Origin: Rhynchopus euleeides
Taxonomy: Eukaryota > Euglenozoa > Diplonemea > Diplonemida > Diplonemidae
Length of the DNA: 64,000 nt
NCBI GenBank assembly: GCA_963210315.1
Contig: OY723257.1
Span: 992,001 to 1,056,000 of the forward strand
Direction of reading: 5' to 3'
Part shown: piece after piece, positions 10,724 through 22,534 of the stretch
Layout: each line of letters starts with the position of its first letter
Position numbering within the stretch: position 1 is the stretch's first letter
Notes under the pieces: model-generated
What the model saw: only the letters and a program-made list of their open reading frames with translations
The model's database searches: none
Told to the model about the DNA's origin: nothing
Position numbers and translations under genes: made by a program

Positions 10724-11815
10724 GGGGTGCAGCAGCACAGGAGGTGAAGCACGCGTGCGAGCGGAACGCGAACACCCCATTCTCCTTCTGTCCCGGATTC
10801 GTCGCTAGCCCGCGAATAACGTCAGCAGTCTCGAATTCCGTCTCCCGGCAACATGGTGGGCACGCAGGTGCAGGAGGCTCTGGGCCACATCGCTGACCAT
10901 TGCCTGGCACCTCTCCCGGGGATCACTGGCGCGTACCCTTGCCCGGACTTCAATGCCCCAGCAGCACACCCACTGAAGTGGGCACAGGCGCACAAGACTG
11001 CCCTTCTGCAGGAGCCCGGGTGTCTGTTCCGAGTTTCGGAGGTTGGGCTTGCAGGAGGTTATTCGGCGGTTTACCTCGGGAAACCTCGCTCTCACGTGCA
11101 AGCTACTCCAGCTTGCATCTAATCAGGAATGCTTTGACCTCGCACGCCCTGCTCTGCCATGAACAAGCGCCCAGAAGTGACCCTTGATGAGATAGGGTCC
11201 CATCTCTGCAGCTGCGTATTCGCTGCAATCTTCACCTCCCGTGACTGTCCGCATCTACAGGAGAAATGTTGCATCGACAACGGCAGTGCTGGGCACTGCT
11301 TCTGTTGAATGCTTGTTTCCAAGCCCCGCTTTGTCTCCACCAGGCTTCGCCAACTGAGCAGCAAAAGCCTTGCAAATGTACTCTTTGCGGGAGTGGAATG
11401 TCGCGAAGATTCACAGGGTATCTCCGTAGCCACTCTTGCGAGGCAGAAAAGTTCACGGGATCACCAAGAAGGCTCTTTGTCGGCCCACTTCAGGACTATT
11501 TGCGCTGCCGGGACTGCACCCGCCACTGGCGGGGAACTGCCAATGCAGCACCTACAAAGGCAACAAAGCAAACTCAGGTTGCAGACCTGGTTGCTGAGCT
11601 GGTGTTCTAGAAGGGGGGGACCCGGGAAGGCAGCAACGTCGAATTCTGGGTGAACGGGGTGGTGGGGGGCAACTCAACTGTGTGTACTGTGACCGAGTCT
11701 GACCGAGTTTCGGCCCCAACCCCAAAATCCAAGCTAAGGCCCACTTCCCCTGACTGACTGACGAGCTGTGACTGCTAGCGAGGGCCCCCCATGTGTCGTT
11801 TTTGTTTTTTTTCCC
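10724..11815. other. Unassigned DNA with weak coding-like frames
   Basis: Two plus-strand frames look mildly protein-like: one ending near 11122 and one at about 11266-11610 containing CKCTLCGSG and YLRCRDC cysteine pairs. They are not in one frame and carry no recognisable domain. A right half of the GGGGGCCCTCGCTAC hairpin family lies at about 11745-11790. Confidence 0.3.
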
Positions 11816-12003
11816 GCACACTCGTGTGAGCAGAAAGTCACCCACCACAGCAAGCATCCAAACGTGCTCTATACACTAACCCCACCCTTCATCAGGCTCA
11901 GGGTGTGATCAGTTCAGGGTTTGTGTGTAGAAGCGTCAACGCATCAACAAACAAAATACAGGCTAAGAGCGGTTGCTGCTGAATGGTGAAGTGACGTTTT
12001 TGG
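11816..12003 (+). repeat. Dispersed R2 repeat, copy 2
   Basis: Same order and most of the same sequence as 10539-10723, including the CATCAGGCTCAGGGTGTGAT block. It has small substitutions and lacks a few bases near the 3' end. Confidence 0.7.
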
Positions 12004-13114
12004 CGACCAGCCGCCCCGACGTAGTAAAGTACAAAAGTAAACAAAAACGGCGGAAGCTGCATGGCGTGAGAGGCTTTGAGAAATCTCACTGCGGACCTTT
12101 CGTGAACATGTTACGGTGCCATTTTGCTAACCTAAAGCTAGAAAATACAAGAGAGAGGGTGCCTTGTGAGCTGAAGCAGCCACTGCATCAACAACAGCAG
12201 GGGCCGTGCGCACTGATGACTTGCGGTGCCTGTTTTGCAGAGGCTAAAAAGGGGTGCAGAGGGTAGGCCACTCCCATCTATGTGCAGTGCACTCAAAGGC
12301 TCGACAGACAAAGTGCCGGGGCCACCGCGCCGCCACGAAACAACAACAATCGAAGAGTACCACAGCGCAAGGTGCGATTCACTGGCCCCCCGACAACCCG
12401 TTCTCCTGTGAGAAGGGGGTGTGGGGTGGGGTGTGCCGTGTGTGGGTCGTGTCGCTTGGCTTGGCTTCGATGCTCGCGGCAAGTCGTACCGTTACTCCGG
12501 TCACCCTGCGTGTGCGTTTTGCGGCACAACCGTGTTTTCACACGATGATGAACAAAATTTTGAACGATTTTTCCCCCCCGACAATTAAAACTAATGCAAC
12601 CGGGTGAATCAAAAAATATCTGCGAGGCGCAGCTCTGAAAGAATCCGAAATGGGTATTCGCCAATCGCGAGAACACACACCTGTGCGGTGTGATGATCTG
12701 CAAGGGATTTGATTTATTTTTGCACGATTCTTTCTTTATTTGCCACAGTTTCCTGCGCCGTGAGCACAACCAAACAAAACAGTATAAAATATCGGCACCT
12801 GCTATGTACATTACAATGCTAATCGTGCAGCACAACAAGCGGATGAAAAGGAATACGAGCAAATTCGGAATCAAGAATGCCCACTCATGCTGCCCGGCTT
12901 ACGCAGGGGCTTGGGACAGCCGAGGCTGAGGGCTCAGAGCGGGTCAAATAATCAAGCAGGCATAATGAATGATTTTTGGAAAGGCTTGGTTACTGTCGAC
13001 AACGCCCAAATGCCCTCCTTTGTTGGTACTTTCGCGAGATCTTTTGGAAACTCTCTCGGGGTTGAGCTGGCGGACGGGCGAATGTGGCGTGTGTCAAAGA
13101 AACACCACCAAAAT
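12004..13114. other. Unassigned intergenic DNA
   Basis: Nothing convincing on either strand. Several overlapping short frames exist, the longest (about 193 codons, minus) without recognisable domains or sensible composition. Confidence 0.35.
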
Positions 13115-13330
13115 CGTACTCCTTTCGCTTTATTGTAGACACCCTGTCCAGCAACTGTGGGAGAGAACAGTTCTGGACTACTTTTTGTTGAGCGCACACT
13201 TGCTGTCTCAAGGCTGTGTTGAGGCCCTGTGAAGTGGCATGAGGTGCTAATCCAAAGCTTCAGTCGTACGATTTCCTTCGTTACTTCGCGACTTCGCTAC
13301 GCTTCGTCGCTCGTAACTCGTAAAAAAAAC
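13115..13330 (+). repeat. Dispersed repeat R1, copy at 13.1 kb
   Basis: Contains CTCCTTTCGCTTTATTGTAG, CTGTGGGAGAGAACAGTTC, TTGAGCGCACACTTGCTGTC and GGCCCTGTGAAGTGGCATGA, then a stretch of ACTTCGCGACTTCG. A close copy lies at about 39857-40050. Diverged relatives lie at 25890-26070 (inverted, inside a foldback element) and about 20300-20400. Confidence 0.65.
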
Positions 13331-13888
13331 GGCTTTTCGACGAGCGCACACTTTATGTGTGTCTCAAGGCAGTGCGAAAAAGGCCCCCTGGAGCGGCATG
13401 ATGCTGACTTTGCCCACCCCAGTCGAACCACCGTTGATCCGTGAACCTGCCACGCTCCACCGCTGGTAACTAAAAGAGGCCCCCATTCCAACAATATCGA
13501 CGGGAGAGGTGGGGTGGGGGAGGGGACGTCGGACGAACACAAGAATCTGGCAACAGCAACACCACACAACACGAGCACGACGGGCGTGGTGGGCATAGGG
13601 GTGGTGGTTGGTAGGGGGTGGGGGTGTGGGGGGCCAAGAAGCACACTGTCTCTCCATGCGTAGCATTGGGGGGGGGGGGGAATAGGCGGCAACCAAACCC
13701 CCCAAGGGAGGGCCTTTGGCAAGCCCGTGCCCTCGGCGAGTGAAATAAACAATGTCGCGCCTTTTCCCAAATAAGCCCCCTACGCGTGTCGGACAGTATG
13801 CGAGAATAAAGTCAAGAAGAATGGGAAGAAGAAACAGGGGGGGGGGGTTTCATTGATGCTTTTGGTATTCATTTTTGTTGATATGACC
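13331..13888. other. Unassigned intergenic DNA
   Basis: G-rich runs and (GGT/GGTG)-like tracts near 13500-13680; no gene recognised. Confidence 0.4.
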
Positions 13889-15056
13889 TCGTCCTAAAAC
13901 CCCCCCCCCACTTTGCCCTTTTTCAGGTTTTTTCAGGTTTTTGGGGGATTTTCGAATTTTTCACTTGTTACACGACGCCCATGGACCAAAAACAGGTCCT
14001 GGGGCACATGCGCACTATAAACACAGCCCTTCTGGGCCAATAATATGGCCCCGAAGGCCCCGAAGATCATGACAGAGTCTCTCCAGAGGCTTGCCCACAA
14101 AAGGAGCTTTACGACCGGAAGTGGGGTGATGCAGGTCACGACATCATCAAGACCACAAGAGATGCCCGCGTCTTTGTTGGAAGCACAGAAGGAAGTGCTG
14201 ATCTTGTTGCAACTGCTCTGGGAAAGGTGCCCTCCCTGGCACCACTCACGCCGCCCTTGTTGTAAGTGTCAATGAGGACATATGGACACACGCCGAAGCG
14301 TGATTCACCCACTTCGGGACGACAACTTTTCCTAGACAGATATGAAGCACAGGGTTCGTCTGCGGCGATGATCTGTTCCGGCAAAGGGGAAGGAATCCCG
14401 AGCATGTTGATCATGCAGACAATATCTCTGAAGCAGGCACCCATACTTTCTGCGTGTGCGTGTTGCGGGACGTGTGGATAGCTGTCCAATCTGAGAGGGG
14501 ACAAGGGCCTTGCGGAGGCCCTTCCACCTCGCACAAGGAAGGGCGGGTTTGGTGGGACAAGCGGAGCAATGCCCCAGCAGCATCTTTGGTCCTGTGCTGC
14601 ATGCCTCCCGGACGCAACCTCCCTCGCCGCCCAGCACGTGATGTGCAAGCTTGCGTATGTGCTTCAGGGGCGCAGTCGCCGTGCCTCACAATCGACAGCC
14701 TGCAGCAACCCTGTCACCCTCTGCGCAGATATGGCTCCTGGAAGCCCGCAGCATCAGAGTGCTAACCCAATGTACCGAACATTACCCCATGTAGACCTCA
14801 GAGAAGCGGATGAGCCGCTGTCACGGATAAATACCACGATAAAGCGAAGGGCCGAGGAACGGGAGAAAATCACCCAATCACAGCAAAAAAGTGCGAGAAA
14901 ACGGTCGAAGCACCCCCAGAACACACCCCCCAAACCCCTCATGGATGTGTTTGTGGGTCTGTGACAGGTGCATGGGGTCTGTTAGGCAATTTTTCTGACA
15001 AAAACCTGAAAAACCCCCGAAAAAGGGCAAAGTGGGGGGGGGTTTTTTAGGACGAG
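13889..15056. mobile_element. 1.17-kb TIR element (GTCCTAAAACCCCC ends)
   Basis: Left end CTCGTCCTAAAACCCCCCCC followed by ACTTTGCCCTTTTTC is matched in inverse complement at 14995-15056 with only small differences, giving arms of about 55 bp. The exact boundary and target duplication are unclear; a TA lies inside each end. The interior holds a possible spliced plus-strand gene. Confidence 0.65.
14044..14481 (+). CDS. Candidate two-exon reading frame in the 13.9-15.1 kb element
   Basis: Directly after an in-frame stop at 14041-14043, a frame without its own ATG reads as ordinary protein (for example KELYDRKWGDAGHD and DARVFVGSTEGSADLV) up to 14261, where a consensus GTAAGT donor follows. An acceptor at 14338-14339 after a pyrimidine tract restores a frame that is open to 14481. 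The intron would be 78 bp, phase 2. A further basic C-terminus-like frame (about 14757-14964, KRRAEEREKITQSQQKSARK) may be another exon. No known family is recognised; the start is unknown. Confidence 0.25.
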
Positions 15057-15752
15057 CCCAATATATAAAGGGAGAACGGGGGACGGGGGGGGGGGGGGGG
15101 GGCGGCGGCGGTCTGCTGGGTCTGCCCACTTAGCTTTATTTAACACACCACAATCAGTGACAGGGGCCGCAGAAAACGGGGGGATGGGAGGAGGGTGATT
15201 TTTTTTATCTGGGAAGACACCATCCGCAATCGAAAAAAAATAACGGGGGAAGGGGGTGGGAGCGGTTGGGCATTTGCCAGCAAACTCTCTCCTGCGGCAT
15301 GCCAGCCTCGCTTCTTTTGGACAACCGTGCAGCCGCGTCCTCTGCGGGCTGCGGGCTGCGGGAGCGCCCCCCCCCCCCCCCCCCATCTATGAGCATACAC
15401 GCCTCAACTCGGGGACTTCTCTGTCCCTCCGTCCTCTCTACCCCCCCTACTGTGACTGTGCCTGCATCACAGCAGTCGGCAACACAACAAGTCTCCCGAC
15501 CAGTGGCCCGGGAGGGCGAATGGGGGTGGGACAAAGCGGGGACATGGGTGGGGCGGGGGAGAGCGAAGAGCGGATGGCAATAGGCGCGTGGGTGGGGGTG
15601 GGGGTGGGGAAGTGGGATATATTGCGGCGATGGCATCGCGACACAAATGATCAAGTCTTGACTAAAATAAGGTGGAAAAAAAAGATGTGAAGAAAGAAGA
15701 AAGAAGCGAAAGCAATCCGAAAGGTTGCTGCAAAAGAAACGCACGCCCACAT
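15057..15752. other. Unassigned intergenic DNA
   Basis: Contains a long G run (about 15088-15105), a C run (about 15366-15384) and G/T-rich tracts near 15590. No gene supported on either strand. Confidence 0.4.
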
Positions 15753-15863
15753 GGGGGCCCTCGCTACCAGATGTGACTGAGTGAGAAAAAGCAAGCAACG
15801 GCCCCCACTTCCCCTCACTGACTGACGAGCTGCGACGAGCTGTGACTGGTAGCGAGACCACCC
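15753..15863. repeat. Hairpin MITE, GGGGGCCCTCGCTAC family, copy 1
   Basis: Starts GGGGGCCCTCGCTACCAGAT and ends with a slightly decayed inverse complement, flanked by ACAT on both sides (15749-15752, 15864-15867). It shares GTGACTGAGTGAGAAAAAG with the copy at 22681-22789. Confidence 0.6.
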
Positions 15864-16223
15864 ACATGAATCTTTTTGGAAAGCGTCGGCGGCACCTGGT
15901 AGGGACAGTCCAGTAAACCTCTCATTTCAGGCCCGTAGGTAAGCACGCCACTTTACACACTACCCCAAGGTGGGACTCACCGAGCACGACACTCATGGTT
16001 CAAATCCTCAAAAAAGTACACTTGGGGCAGCGGCATTGAGAAAGGCAAGGCAAAAGGCAAGACAAGCTGCAGTAGTCTACCTTCCCCTCCCCCCCATTCA
16101 CGACAAGATGCGCAATACTTTATACCTGGAGGGAATCTGGAGGGGCGGCACTAAGGCAAGCCGAGACATGGCCCCAACACCCCGCAGTGCCGCCCCTCCC
16201 TTTCCCGTTTTACCCCCTGTTGC

Positions 16224-18203
16224 TCAGAAGGGCCCGTTGTCCTCGATGCCTCCCTTGCCAGCGGTGTTGTTGGTGGCAGCGGCGCCCATGGCGGTTCCCG
16301 CGGCGGCGCGCTGTTCGCGCCACTTGAGGAACTTCTTCACAGAGAAGCCCACTGCGAGTGCGAGGAGCACCGCTGCGCCTGCGGAGATCAGGAAGATGTA
16401 GATGACATCGCCCCCCGTGCCACCGCGCCCCTCCTCCTCAGCAGCGCTGCTGGCAGGGCTGGGTGTGTCGTCTTCCGGCGACGTTGCGTTCCCTGGTGCC
16501 GCCGTGCCCGCCTGCGTGTCGACGCCAGGTGCCGGAGACGCCTCTGCGCCTGACGGCCTTGGTGTCGGTGGCTGGGCAGTAGGGCTGCCCGTCAAAGGTG
16601 CATCGGTGGCTGGCATCCCGGTGGGGCGCGCACCCGCAGGGGGTGCTTGCGTAGGTGCGGCTGTAGGTGTGGCGGTCTCGGCCTGGCGCGGCCCTGTGGT
16701 CGGCAGCGGTGTTGCCGGTGCAGGGGTGTGTGGTGCAGTTGTGGGTGGCGCGGGCGTTGCAGGTGCGGTCGATGAAGATGCGGCTGTCTGAGGCACAGGT
16801 GTTGAAGGTGCCAGAGTTGCAGGCGTGGGCGTCGGAGGTGCAGGCGTTGCAGGGGCCTGTGTTGCAGATGTCGCCGTTGCTGGCGTGGGTGTTGGCGGTG
16901 CCTCTGTTGTAGGCGCGAGCGTTGACGGTGCAGATGTTAGCGGCACCTGTGTTGTGGGTGCATCTGTCGTTGGCGCCTGTGTCAACGGTGCCTGCGTTGC
17001 AGATGTTGATGGCGTAGGTGTCGAAGGTGCCAGTGATGTGGGTGCATCTGTCGCTGGCGCCTGCGGTGCAGATGTCGACGGCGCAGGCGTCGAAGGTGCC
17101 AGTGATGTGGGTGCACCTGTCGTTGGCGCCTGTGTCAACGGTGCTGCTGTTGATGGTGCCTGTGTTGCAGATGCTGATGGCGTAGGTGTCGAAGGTGCCA
17201 GTGATGTGGGTGCATCTGTCGCTGGCGCCTGTGTCAACGGTGCCGTCGTTGATGGTGCCTGTGTTGCAGGTGCAGGCGTCGAAGGCGCAGGTGTCGAAGG
17301 TGCCTGCGTCGCAGGCGTTGGCACCTGTGTCAACGGTGCCGTCATCGCCGGTGCTTGTGTTGCAGGTACCGGCGTTGAAGGTGCAGATGTTGACGGCGCC
17401 TGTGTTGCGGGTGTATCTGTCGCTGGCGCCTGTGTCAACGGTGCTGTCGTTGATGGTGCCTGCGTTTCAGGTGCAGGCGTCGAAGGCGCGGTTGTTGGCG
17501 GTGCCTGAGTTGCAGGTGCGGTTGTCCGGGGCGCAGGTGTTGGAGGCGACTGCGTTGCAGGTGCGGGTGTTGCAGGTGCATCTGTGGGCGGCGCCTGAGT
17601 TGCAGGTGCACCTGTTGCTGGCGCCTGTGTCAACGGTGCCGCCGTTGATGGTGCCTGCGTTGCAGGTGCAGGCGTCGAAGGTGCAGAAGTTGACGGCGCA
17701 GGCGTCGAAGGTGCCAGTGATGTGGGTGCATCTGTCGTTGGCGCCTGTGTCAACGGTGCCGTCGTTGACGGTGCCTGAGTTGCAGGTGCGGGCGTTGCAG
17801 GTGCATCTGTGGGCGGCGCCTGAGTTGCAGGTGCACCTGTCGCTGGCGCCTGTGTCAACGGTGCCGCCGTTGATGGTGCCTGCGTTGCAGGTGCAGGCGT
17901 CGAAGGCACAGATGTTGCCGGTGCAGGTGTTGGCGGTGATTGCGTAGGCGCCGGAGTCGGGGGCGCAGCCGTCGCATTCACACCCCCGCCACACGCACAG
18001 CAGGCCTCATTCGCAACCCACTCGTTACGCGCACCGTCGCCCAGGTTCTGGCACAGCTTGTGCACCTGATACCACTCGCAGTTGAAAACCTCCCCGAATG
18101 CATCGTACCACACCAGCCCGCTCGACAGTCTCCGGTCTGCGCACTGCGCTGTTGCCCAAGGCAGCAGGCAGAGCACCACGAGCGCAGCAGACATACGAGA
18201 CAT
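16224..18203 (-). CDS. Mucin-like Pro/Thr-rich single-pass membrane protein
   Basis: I chose the ATG at 18203 (protein of 659 residues) because a signal peptide follows directly (MSRMSAALVVLCLLPWATAQ); an in-frame upstream extension to 18389 would bury it. Residues about 20-75 form a small cysteine-rich module with WYDAFGEVFNCEWYQ and ending ACCACGGG, a motif seen in secreted proteins of various protists. About 470 residues of TPAP/TQAPST/TAPLTQAP repeats follow, likely a heavily O-glycosylated stalk. One membrane helix (IYIFLISAGAAVLLALAVGF) and a short basic/Ala-rich cytosolic tail finish it. A pyrimidine tract ending CTGCAG lies six bases upstream of the ATG, a possible splice-leader acceptor. 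Probably a cell-surface protein; ligand unknown. Confidence 0.8.
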   Translation of the reverse strand: MSRMSAALVVLCLLPWATAQCADRRLSSGLVWYDAFGEVFNCEWYQVHKLCQNLGDGARNEWVANEACCACGGGVNATAAPPTPAPTQSPPTPAPATSVPSTPAPATQAPSTAAPLTQAPATGAPATQAPPTDAPATPAPATQAPSTTAPLTQAPTTDAPTSLAPSTPAPSTSAPSTPAPATQAPSTAAPLTQAPATGAPATQAPPTDAPATPAPATQSPPTPAPRTTAPATQAPPTTAPSTPAPETQAPSTTAPLTQAPATDTPATQAPSTSAPSTPVPATQAPAMTAPLTQVPTPATQAPSTPAPSTPAPATQAPSTTAPLTQAPATDAPTSLAPSTPTPSASATQAPSTAAPLTQAPTTGAPTSLAPSTPAPSTSAPQAPATDAPTSLAPSTPTPSTSATQAPLTQAPTTDAPTTQVPLTSAPSTLAPTTEAPPTPTPATATSATQAPATPAPPTPTPATLAPSTPVPQTAASSSTAPATPAPPTTAPHTPAPATPLPTTGPRQAETATPTAAPTQAPPAGARPTGMPATDAPLTGSPTAQPPTPRPSGAEASPAPGVDTQAGTAAPGNATSPEDDTPSPASSAAEEEGRGGTGGDVIYIFLISAGAAVLLALAVGFSVKKFLKWREQRAAAGTAMGAAATNNTAGKGGIEDNGPF

Positions 18204-19334
18204 CACACGCTGCAGAAGGGTGGTGTGCACACGACAACACATGCCAAGAAGGGGCGGGCTGCAAAGGCTGCGGTCACAACTCCAACCACAGGGTGTGCAA
18301 GGGGAGGAAGGGGAGGGGGGCATGTTGTCTCCAACCATCTGCATCGCTGCCGCCACCATCCACGTGTCAAGGAGACTGGCCGAGTCCACCGTCTGGCTGC
18401 CCGGGGGCAGGGGTATAGATTGTTACATCAACACGACAGGCACAAAGCGAGGCGAGCCCGGAACAGCAAAGGACAAACCACGCCTTGTCAGTAAGGCGCA
18501 CCGATAGCCGCACCACAGGGGAACAAAGGCTGGAGTGGCACAGCGAGCTGCTACACAGCCCGGCTGGCCTGTTCGTATCCCTGATCCACATGGCATGGCA
18601 TGGTGCAAGTTTCCACCGTAAATATAGTTGGGCCCCAACCCGATTTCACAAAATAAAGGATTTACAACAAACACCTCCCCCCCCCCTTTCCTTGGCCGAG
18701 GCCAGGAGGAGGGGGGGGCGACTTGGGCTCCAGATGACGCAGCGCCCGTAGATTGTCTCGCAAACCCCAGGCAGGCAGGAGATGCAAGTTTCCGGAGGGC
18801 CACGATCTCTCTCTCTGATATGTGCCCCGGGTGAACGGAGAAAGAACAGTTTGCGTCCCGAGAGGACGCAGTGGTGCTGAGACTAGCACGTGCGGGGGGT
18901 TGGGTGCATCACAGGGGGCCTGCATCCAACGCAGTGAGGTCACACACACGCACACACTCCCCCCGGCGTTGGGTGGGGAGGGTGTTGGGCGAGGATCCGT
19001 GCAGGGGTCAACCCACTATAAAAGTGGTCTGAACACGCACACACACACGTGAATATTTGTATATTTGTGTAGACACACACCGAGCACTTGCTCTTGATGT
19101 GATCACCACACACACTGATGGGGAAGCGAAGTGGAAGAAAGGGCACACGAGGGGATGCTCAGGAGGACCTTCCTTCACTCGGCATGCAGGTTGTATAGTC
19201 CGACGCATACACAAAACACTGTTGGGGGGAGGGGGGGGTGTGGGGCGGGTGGAAGGAAGGAAGGTTGCAGGAAGAACAAGCCAGGGGGCATTTGGTGGCG
19301 GGTGGTGGGCCCGACCCCCCCCTCCCTCTCCCCT
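18204..19334. other. Intergenic DNA with (CA)n tracts
   Basis: No gene. (CA)n and (AC)n tracts lie at about 18940-18957 and 19035-19050. Between them is a block with GGATCCGTGCAGGGGTCAAC and CTATAAAAG whose counterparts flank (CA)n tracts near 46550 and 60300, so it is a recurring unit of unknown role. Confidence 0.4.
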
Positions 19335-19505
19335 CACGGCGGCCCGTCAGTCAGGGTTTTGACCAGGTGGTTGACCAGGCCCCTGTCCCTTGACCAGGGT
19401 TGTAGCCCATTTTGCTCTCTGTGCCCCTGGTCATGACCAGGTCACTGACCAGGCCCGTTTCTGACCAGGGATTGGCCTGGTCAAAGCCCTGACTCGGCCA
19501 CCGTG
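19335..19505. mobile_element. Miniature foldback element, CACGGTGGCC family (171 bp)
   Basis: Ends CACGGCGGCCCGTCAGTCAGGG and the inverse complement of CACGGTGGCCGAGTCAGGGC, flanked by CT (19333-19334, 19506-19507). The interior is made of GACCAGG/CCTGGTCA palindromes like the outer arms of the 1240-3622 element. It therefore looks like its internally deleted relative. Confidence 0.75.
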
Positions 19506-20500
19506 CTCCCATCCCCGGATTTCAAGGCTTCTTTCGTAACAGAGTTCCCGGAATTCGGGGGTGGGGGTTTGATCGTCGAGAGGGAATGGAAAAGTAAATC
19601 TCCCAGCACCTTCTCACAATTCGGGGGTGGGGGGTGGGGGGGGTATTGAAATAGAAGTGGAAGGAAGCGCAAGGATGATCTCCCTTCACTCGTTATGCAG
19701 GTTTTGTGTCTGAGATCCAGTGATGTACGCGGGGGGGATCGCGAGAGTGCTAAGGAAACCAGGTTCGGGAGGCGGGGGTGGTGGTGGTGGTGGTGGTGGG
19801 GGCAACTGAATGGCTTCGCAATATTTCGTTATTTCGGGGGCAGGACAAGTTCGGGTAGAGATTATTCGCACTGGAAAGACTCGTGTCAGCGTTCGGTGAC
19901 TCCCCCCCCTCTGCGCTCATTTGCACCAGCGGGGCGACATTCAGACAAAACGGAAGAACGCTACTCTAAGCCTTTGTGAGCATTGGATTCCTGCACTCTG
20001 CGTCAAAAGTTGTTCCAGTTTGCAACAGGCTACCACCTCCTTCTTGTCGGAGCGGCTCAATTGGTTGCACTTCTGTGTGAATCCACCGAACCACACCTCG
20101 GTGTTGACTCGAGCAGTTTTTCCAACGGGGGCAAATCAAGGCGGGGCAAAAAAATGGAACACAGCAGACACATGTCACGAAAAACGGGTCTGGGAATGGG
20201 GAGTGGTTGTTGTGGTGAAACGCACACACCTCGACCTGTGATGAGGTGAGATGTGGCGGCACTTCCTAGTGACTCGCGTGACAATACTCGGCCTGATTAC
20301 CTCGTCTTCCTGAAGCGGCATGAAGGTGCTAAAATGCAGCTCATACAATTTCCTTTTATACTTCGCGACTTTGCGACACTTTGTCGCTCGGAACTAGCAA
20401 GCACAAGAATCAACCCCTCGCGGCCTGCCAAATCATACACCACATTTCCGCAGGCAAAAAATAAATCTGGTTTTGTTTCGTGCGACCAAGGAGGATCCTT
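19506..20500. other. Unassigned intergenic DNA with a (GGT)n microsatellite
   Basis: (GGT)n at about 19775-19800. A diverged R1-like segment (GAAGCGGCATGAAGGTGCTA, CTTCGCGACTTTGCGAC) lies at about 20300-20400. No gene supported. Confidence 0.4.
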
Positions 20501-21788
20501 GAAATCGGTAGTGGACAGTAGCGGACAGGGCGGACATTTCCTTGTGGAAAAGGTGCCCGAAAAAAAAATTCGAAAAGGTCCCCCTTACAGAATTCGCCTT
20601 TTTTCAAAAAATCGGAAAATTTCGGACCGCAATTTGTACCCAAGAAAGTGCCGAATTTTCGGACTTGGTCCGATTTGAACGATTTCCGTGCCTCTTGCAA
20701 CCCCCATGAGGGGGGGCTGCTGTTTCGGGTTCTTCCGGTGGTACATGCTGGGGTGTCAGGACAGGGAATCCTGCTCGCTGTACCCGGTGATCCCTGACGC
20801 AGCCAGGAAGTGGAGAGCCTTGGAACCCTGGTTGAGGCCTGTAACACCCGGCCTTCCTGCCACTTCTGGCATTGTGGAGTGGAGGTGGATATGGAGAAGG
20901 TTCTCTCTCCGTCCGGTCGAGCACAACCGTCCTCTCCAGCCAGGGGCCATCTACTTTCCAAACAAGGGCCAGGAACATGCTCAAACAAACTAATTGATCA
21001 GAAAATCTGGCTAGCCGTGGAATCATTGAGCAAAATTTGGGGAGTGATTGGTGCCCCATTGCTGCATATGACATGTCCATTTTTGACGATTTTTGGGCAG
21101 AATTTGGTGCGTGGGACCTTTCGATTTTCATGAATTTTTCGGAATTTCGTGGGGACCGGTACCCCATTTGAGGGCCAAAAATCTCATTTCCGAGGCCTGG
21201 GAATGGTCGCAGTGGCCTCAGATGTCCAAAAACGTTCAATTGACCTCTCCTCGAAAAAAAATTCGAAAGGTCCCCCCTACTGGCACCCCGGATTAGGACA
21301 TGTCTCTGGGGGTGTCCGGGGGGCATTTTTGGCCCATTTTTGGCTGGGGAAAATGGGCCATTTTTCACGATTTTTTCGGTTTTTTGTCCGGACCGGCACC
21401 GCATTTGAGGGGCCAAAATCTGATTTCCGAGGCCCGGGAATGGTCGCAGTGGCTTCATTTGGCCAAAAACGTTCAATTTACCCTTCTCCAAAAAAAAATT
21501 CGAAAGGGTCCCCCTACAAATCGCCGGTCTTAGGAGCAAAAAATTTGGGCACCCAGATTTCAAAAATTTTCAAACTATTTTCTGGACCAAAAATCAAACT
21601 ATTGAGGTCCTGGCCGGACATGTCCGGGGGGGGGGGGGGGGTCAAAATTGGATTTCCCGAATTTCCGGGTCCGGACATGTCCGCCCGGACATCCGGACAC
21701 CAGAAAATGTCCGCCCGGACATGTCCGCCCTGTCCGGGGCGGACATTTCTGGATGTCCGGATGTCCGGGCGGGAAATTCGGGAAATGT

Positions 21789-21819
<31 letters not shown>

Positions 21820-21900
21820 TCAAAATTGGACCCGGACATCCGGACACCCGGATTTCCGGGTCCGGGCATGTCCGCCCTGTCCGCCCTGAAATCGCCTAAG
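20500..21900. repeat. Complex repeat block: ~240-bp tandem units and CCGGACATGTCCGG palindromes
   Basis: Units containing AAAATTCGAAAGGTCCCCCCT, TTTGAGGGGCCAAAATC and GGAATGGTCGCAGTGGC repeat about every 240 bp between roughly 21020 and 21560, with a related end near 20560. From 21610 to 21900 the DNA consists of palindromic GTCCGGACATGTCCGCCC words and two long G runs (about 21626-21640 and 21790-21820). GCGGACAGGGCGGACA near 20522 is an outlying relative, suggesting one large decayed foldback element. Confidence 0.55.
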
Positions 21901-22534
21901 GGGCCGGGGGAAATCCAGGAAATTCGGGAAATCCAGGAATATGAAGAATCCTCCCAACGGAAAACATTGTTCTCATTTTCCTTTCGCCTTTCTCCACAAA
22001 TGTTCCTGCACGACTCCCAGCTGCACTTCCAACCCAGCCACACAGCCTGGGAGATACACCAGCAGCAACATTTGCCTGTGTCCAGCAACTGCAAAGGCAG
22101 GGGGCGTGGGGGGACCTGCTTGCGGACTGCTTGCCACGCAACACACACCCTGGGTGTGTGATTCCTGGCAACCCCAAGGCTTTCTGAAATATAGCAGACA
22201 CGGAGTGATGGCGCACCCCACAAAACAAACTGGAGAGCACCCTCCCCGAGGCGGGCAATGCCTCAGGCAGTGGCACCCTCGGCACGCCCTCCGAGGTAGT
22301 GGGAACAATAATACGCATTAAGTCGCACGGGGCGGGTGGGGGGGAGGGTGGGGGTTGGGTGTTGGGTTGGACGGTGGAACATGCGTGAGAGTGTGAAGGT
22401 ATTCCACACACCACGCACGTGTGAGCGGGAGATGCCACGATGCGTAACCCCCGCGCATGCGCAGGCCCGTACCCCAAAGGGCAGGGGTCTGGGATGACGG
22501 GGCTCGTGGGCGTGTGTCAAATACATTACTTATT
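21901..22534. other. Unassigned intergenic DNA
   Basis: Overlapping short frames on both strands, none with recognisable features. CACACCCTGGGTGTG near 22143 is a small dyad. Confidence 0.4.

Noticed and set aside
16224-18389. Upstream ATG at 18389 as the gene start
   Set aside because: It would place about 62 residues without features before a clear signal peptide. The ATG at 18203 directly follows a good acceptor-like CTGCAG.
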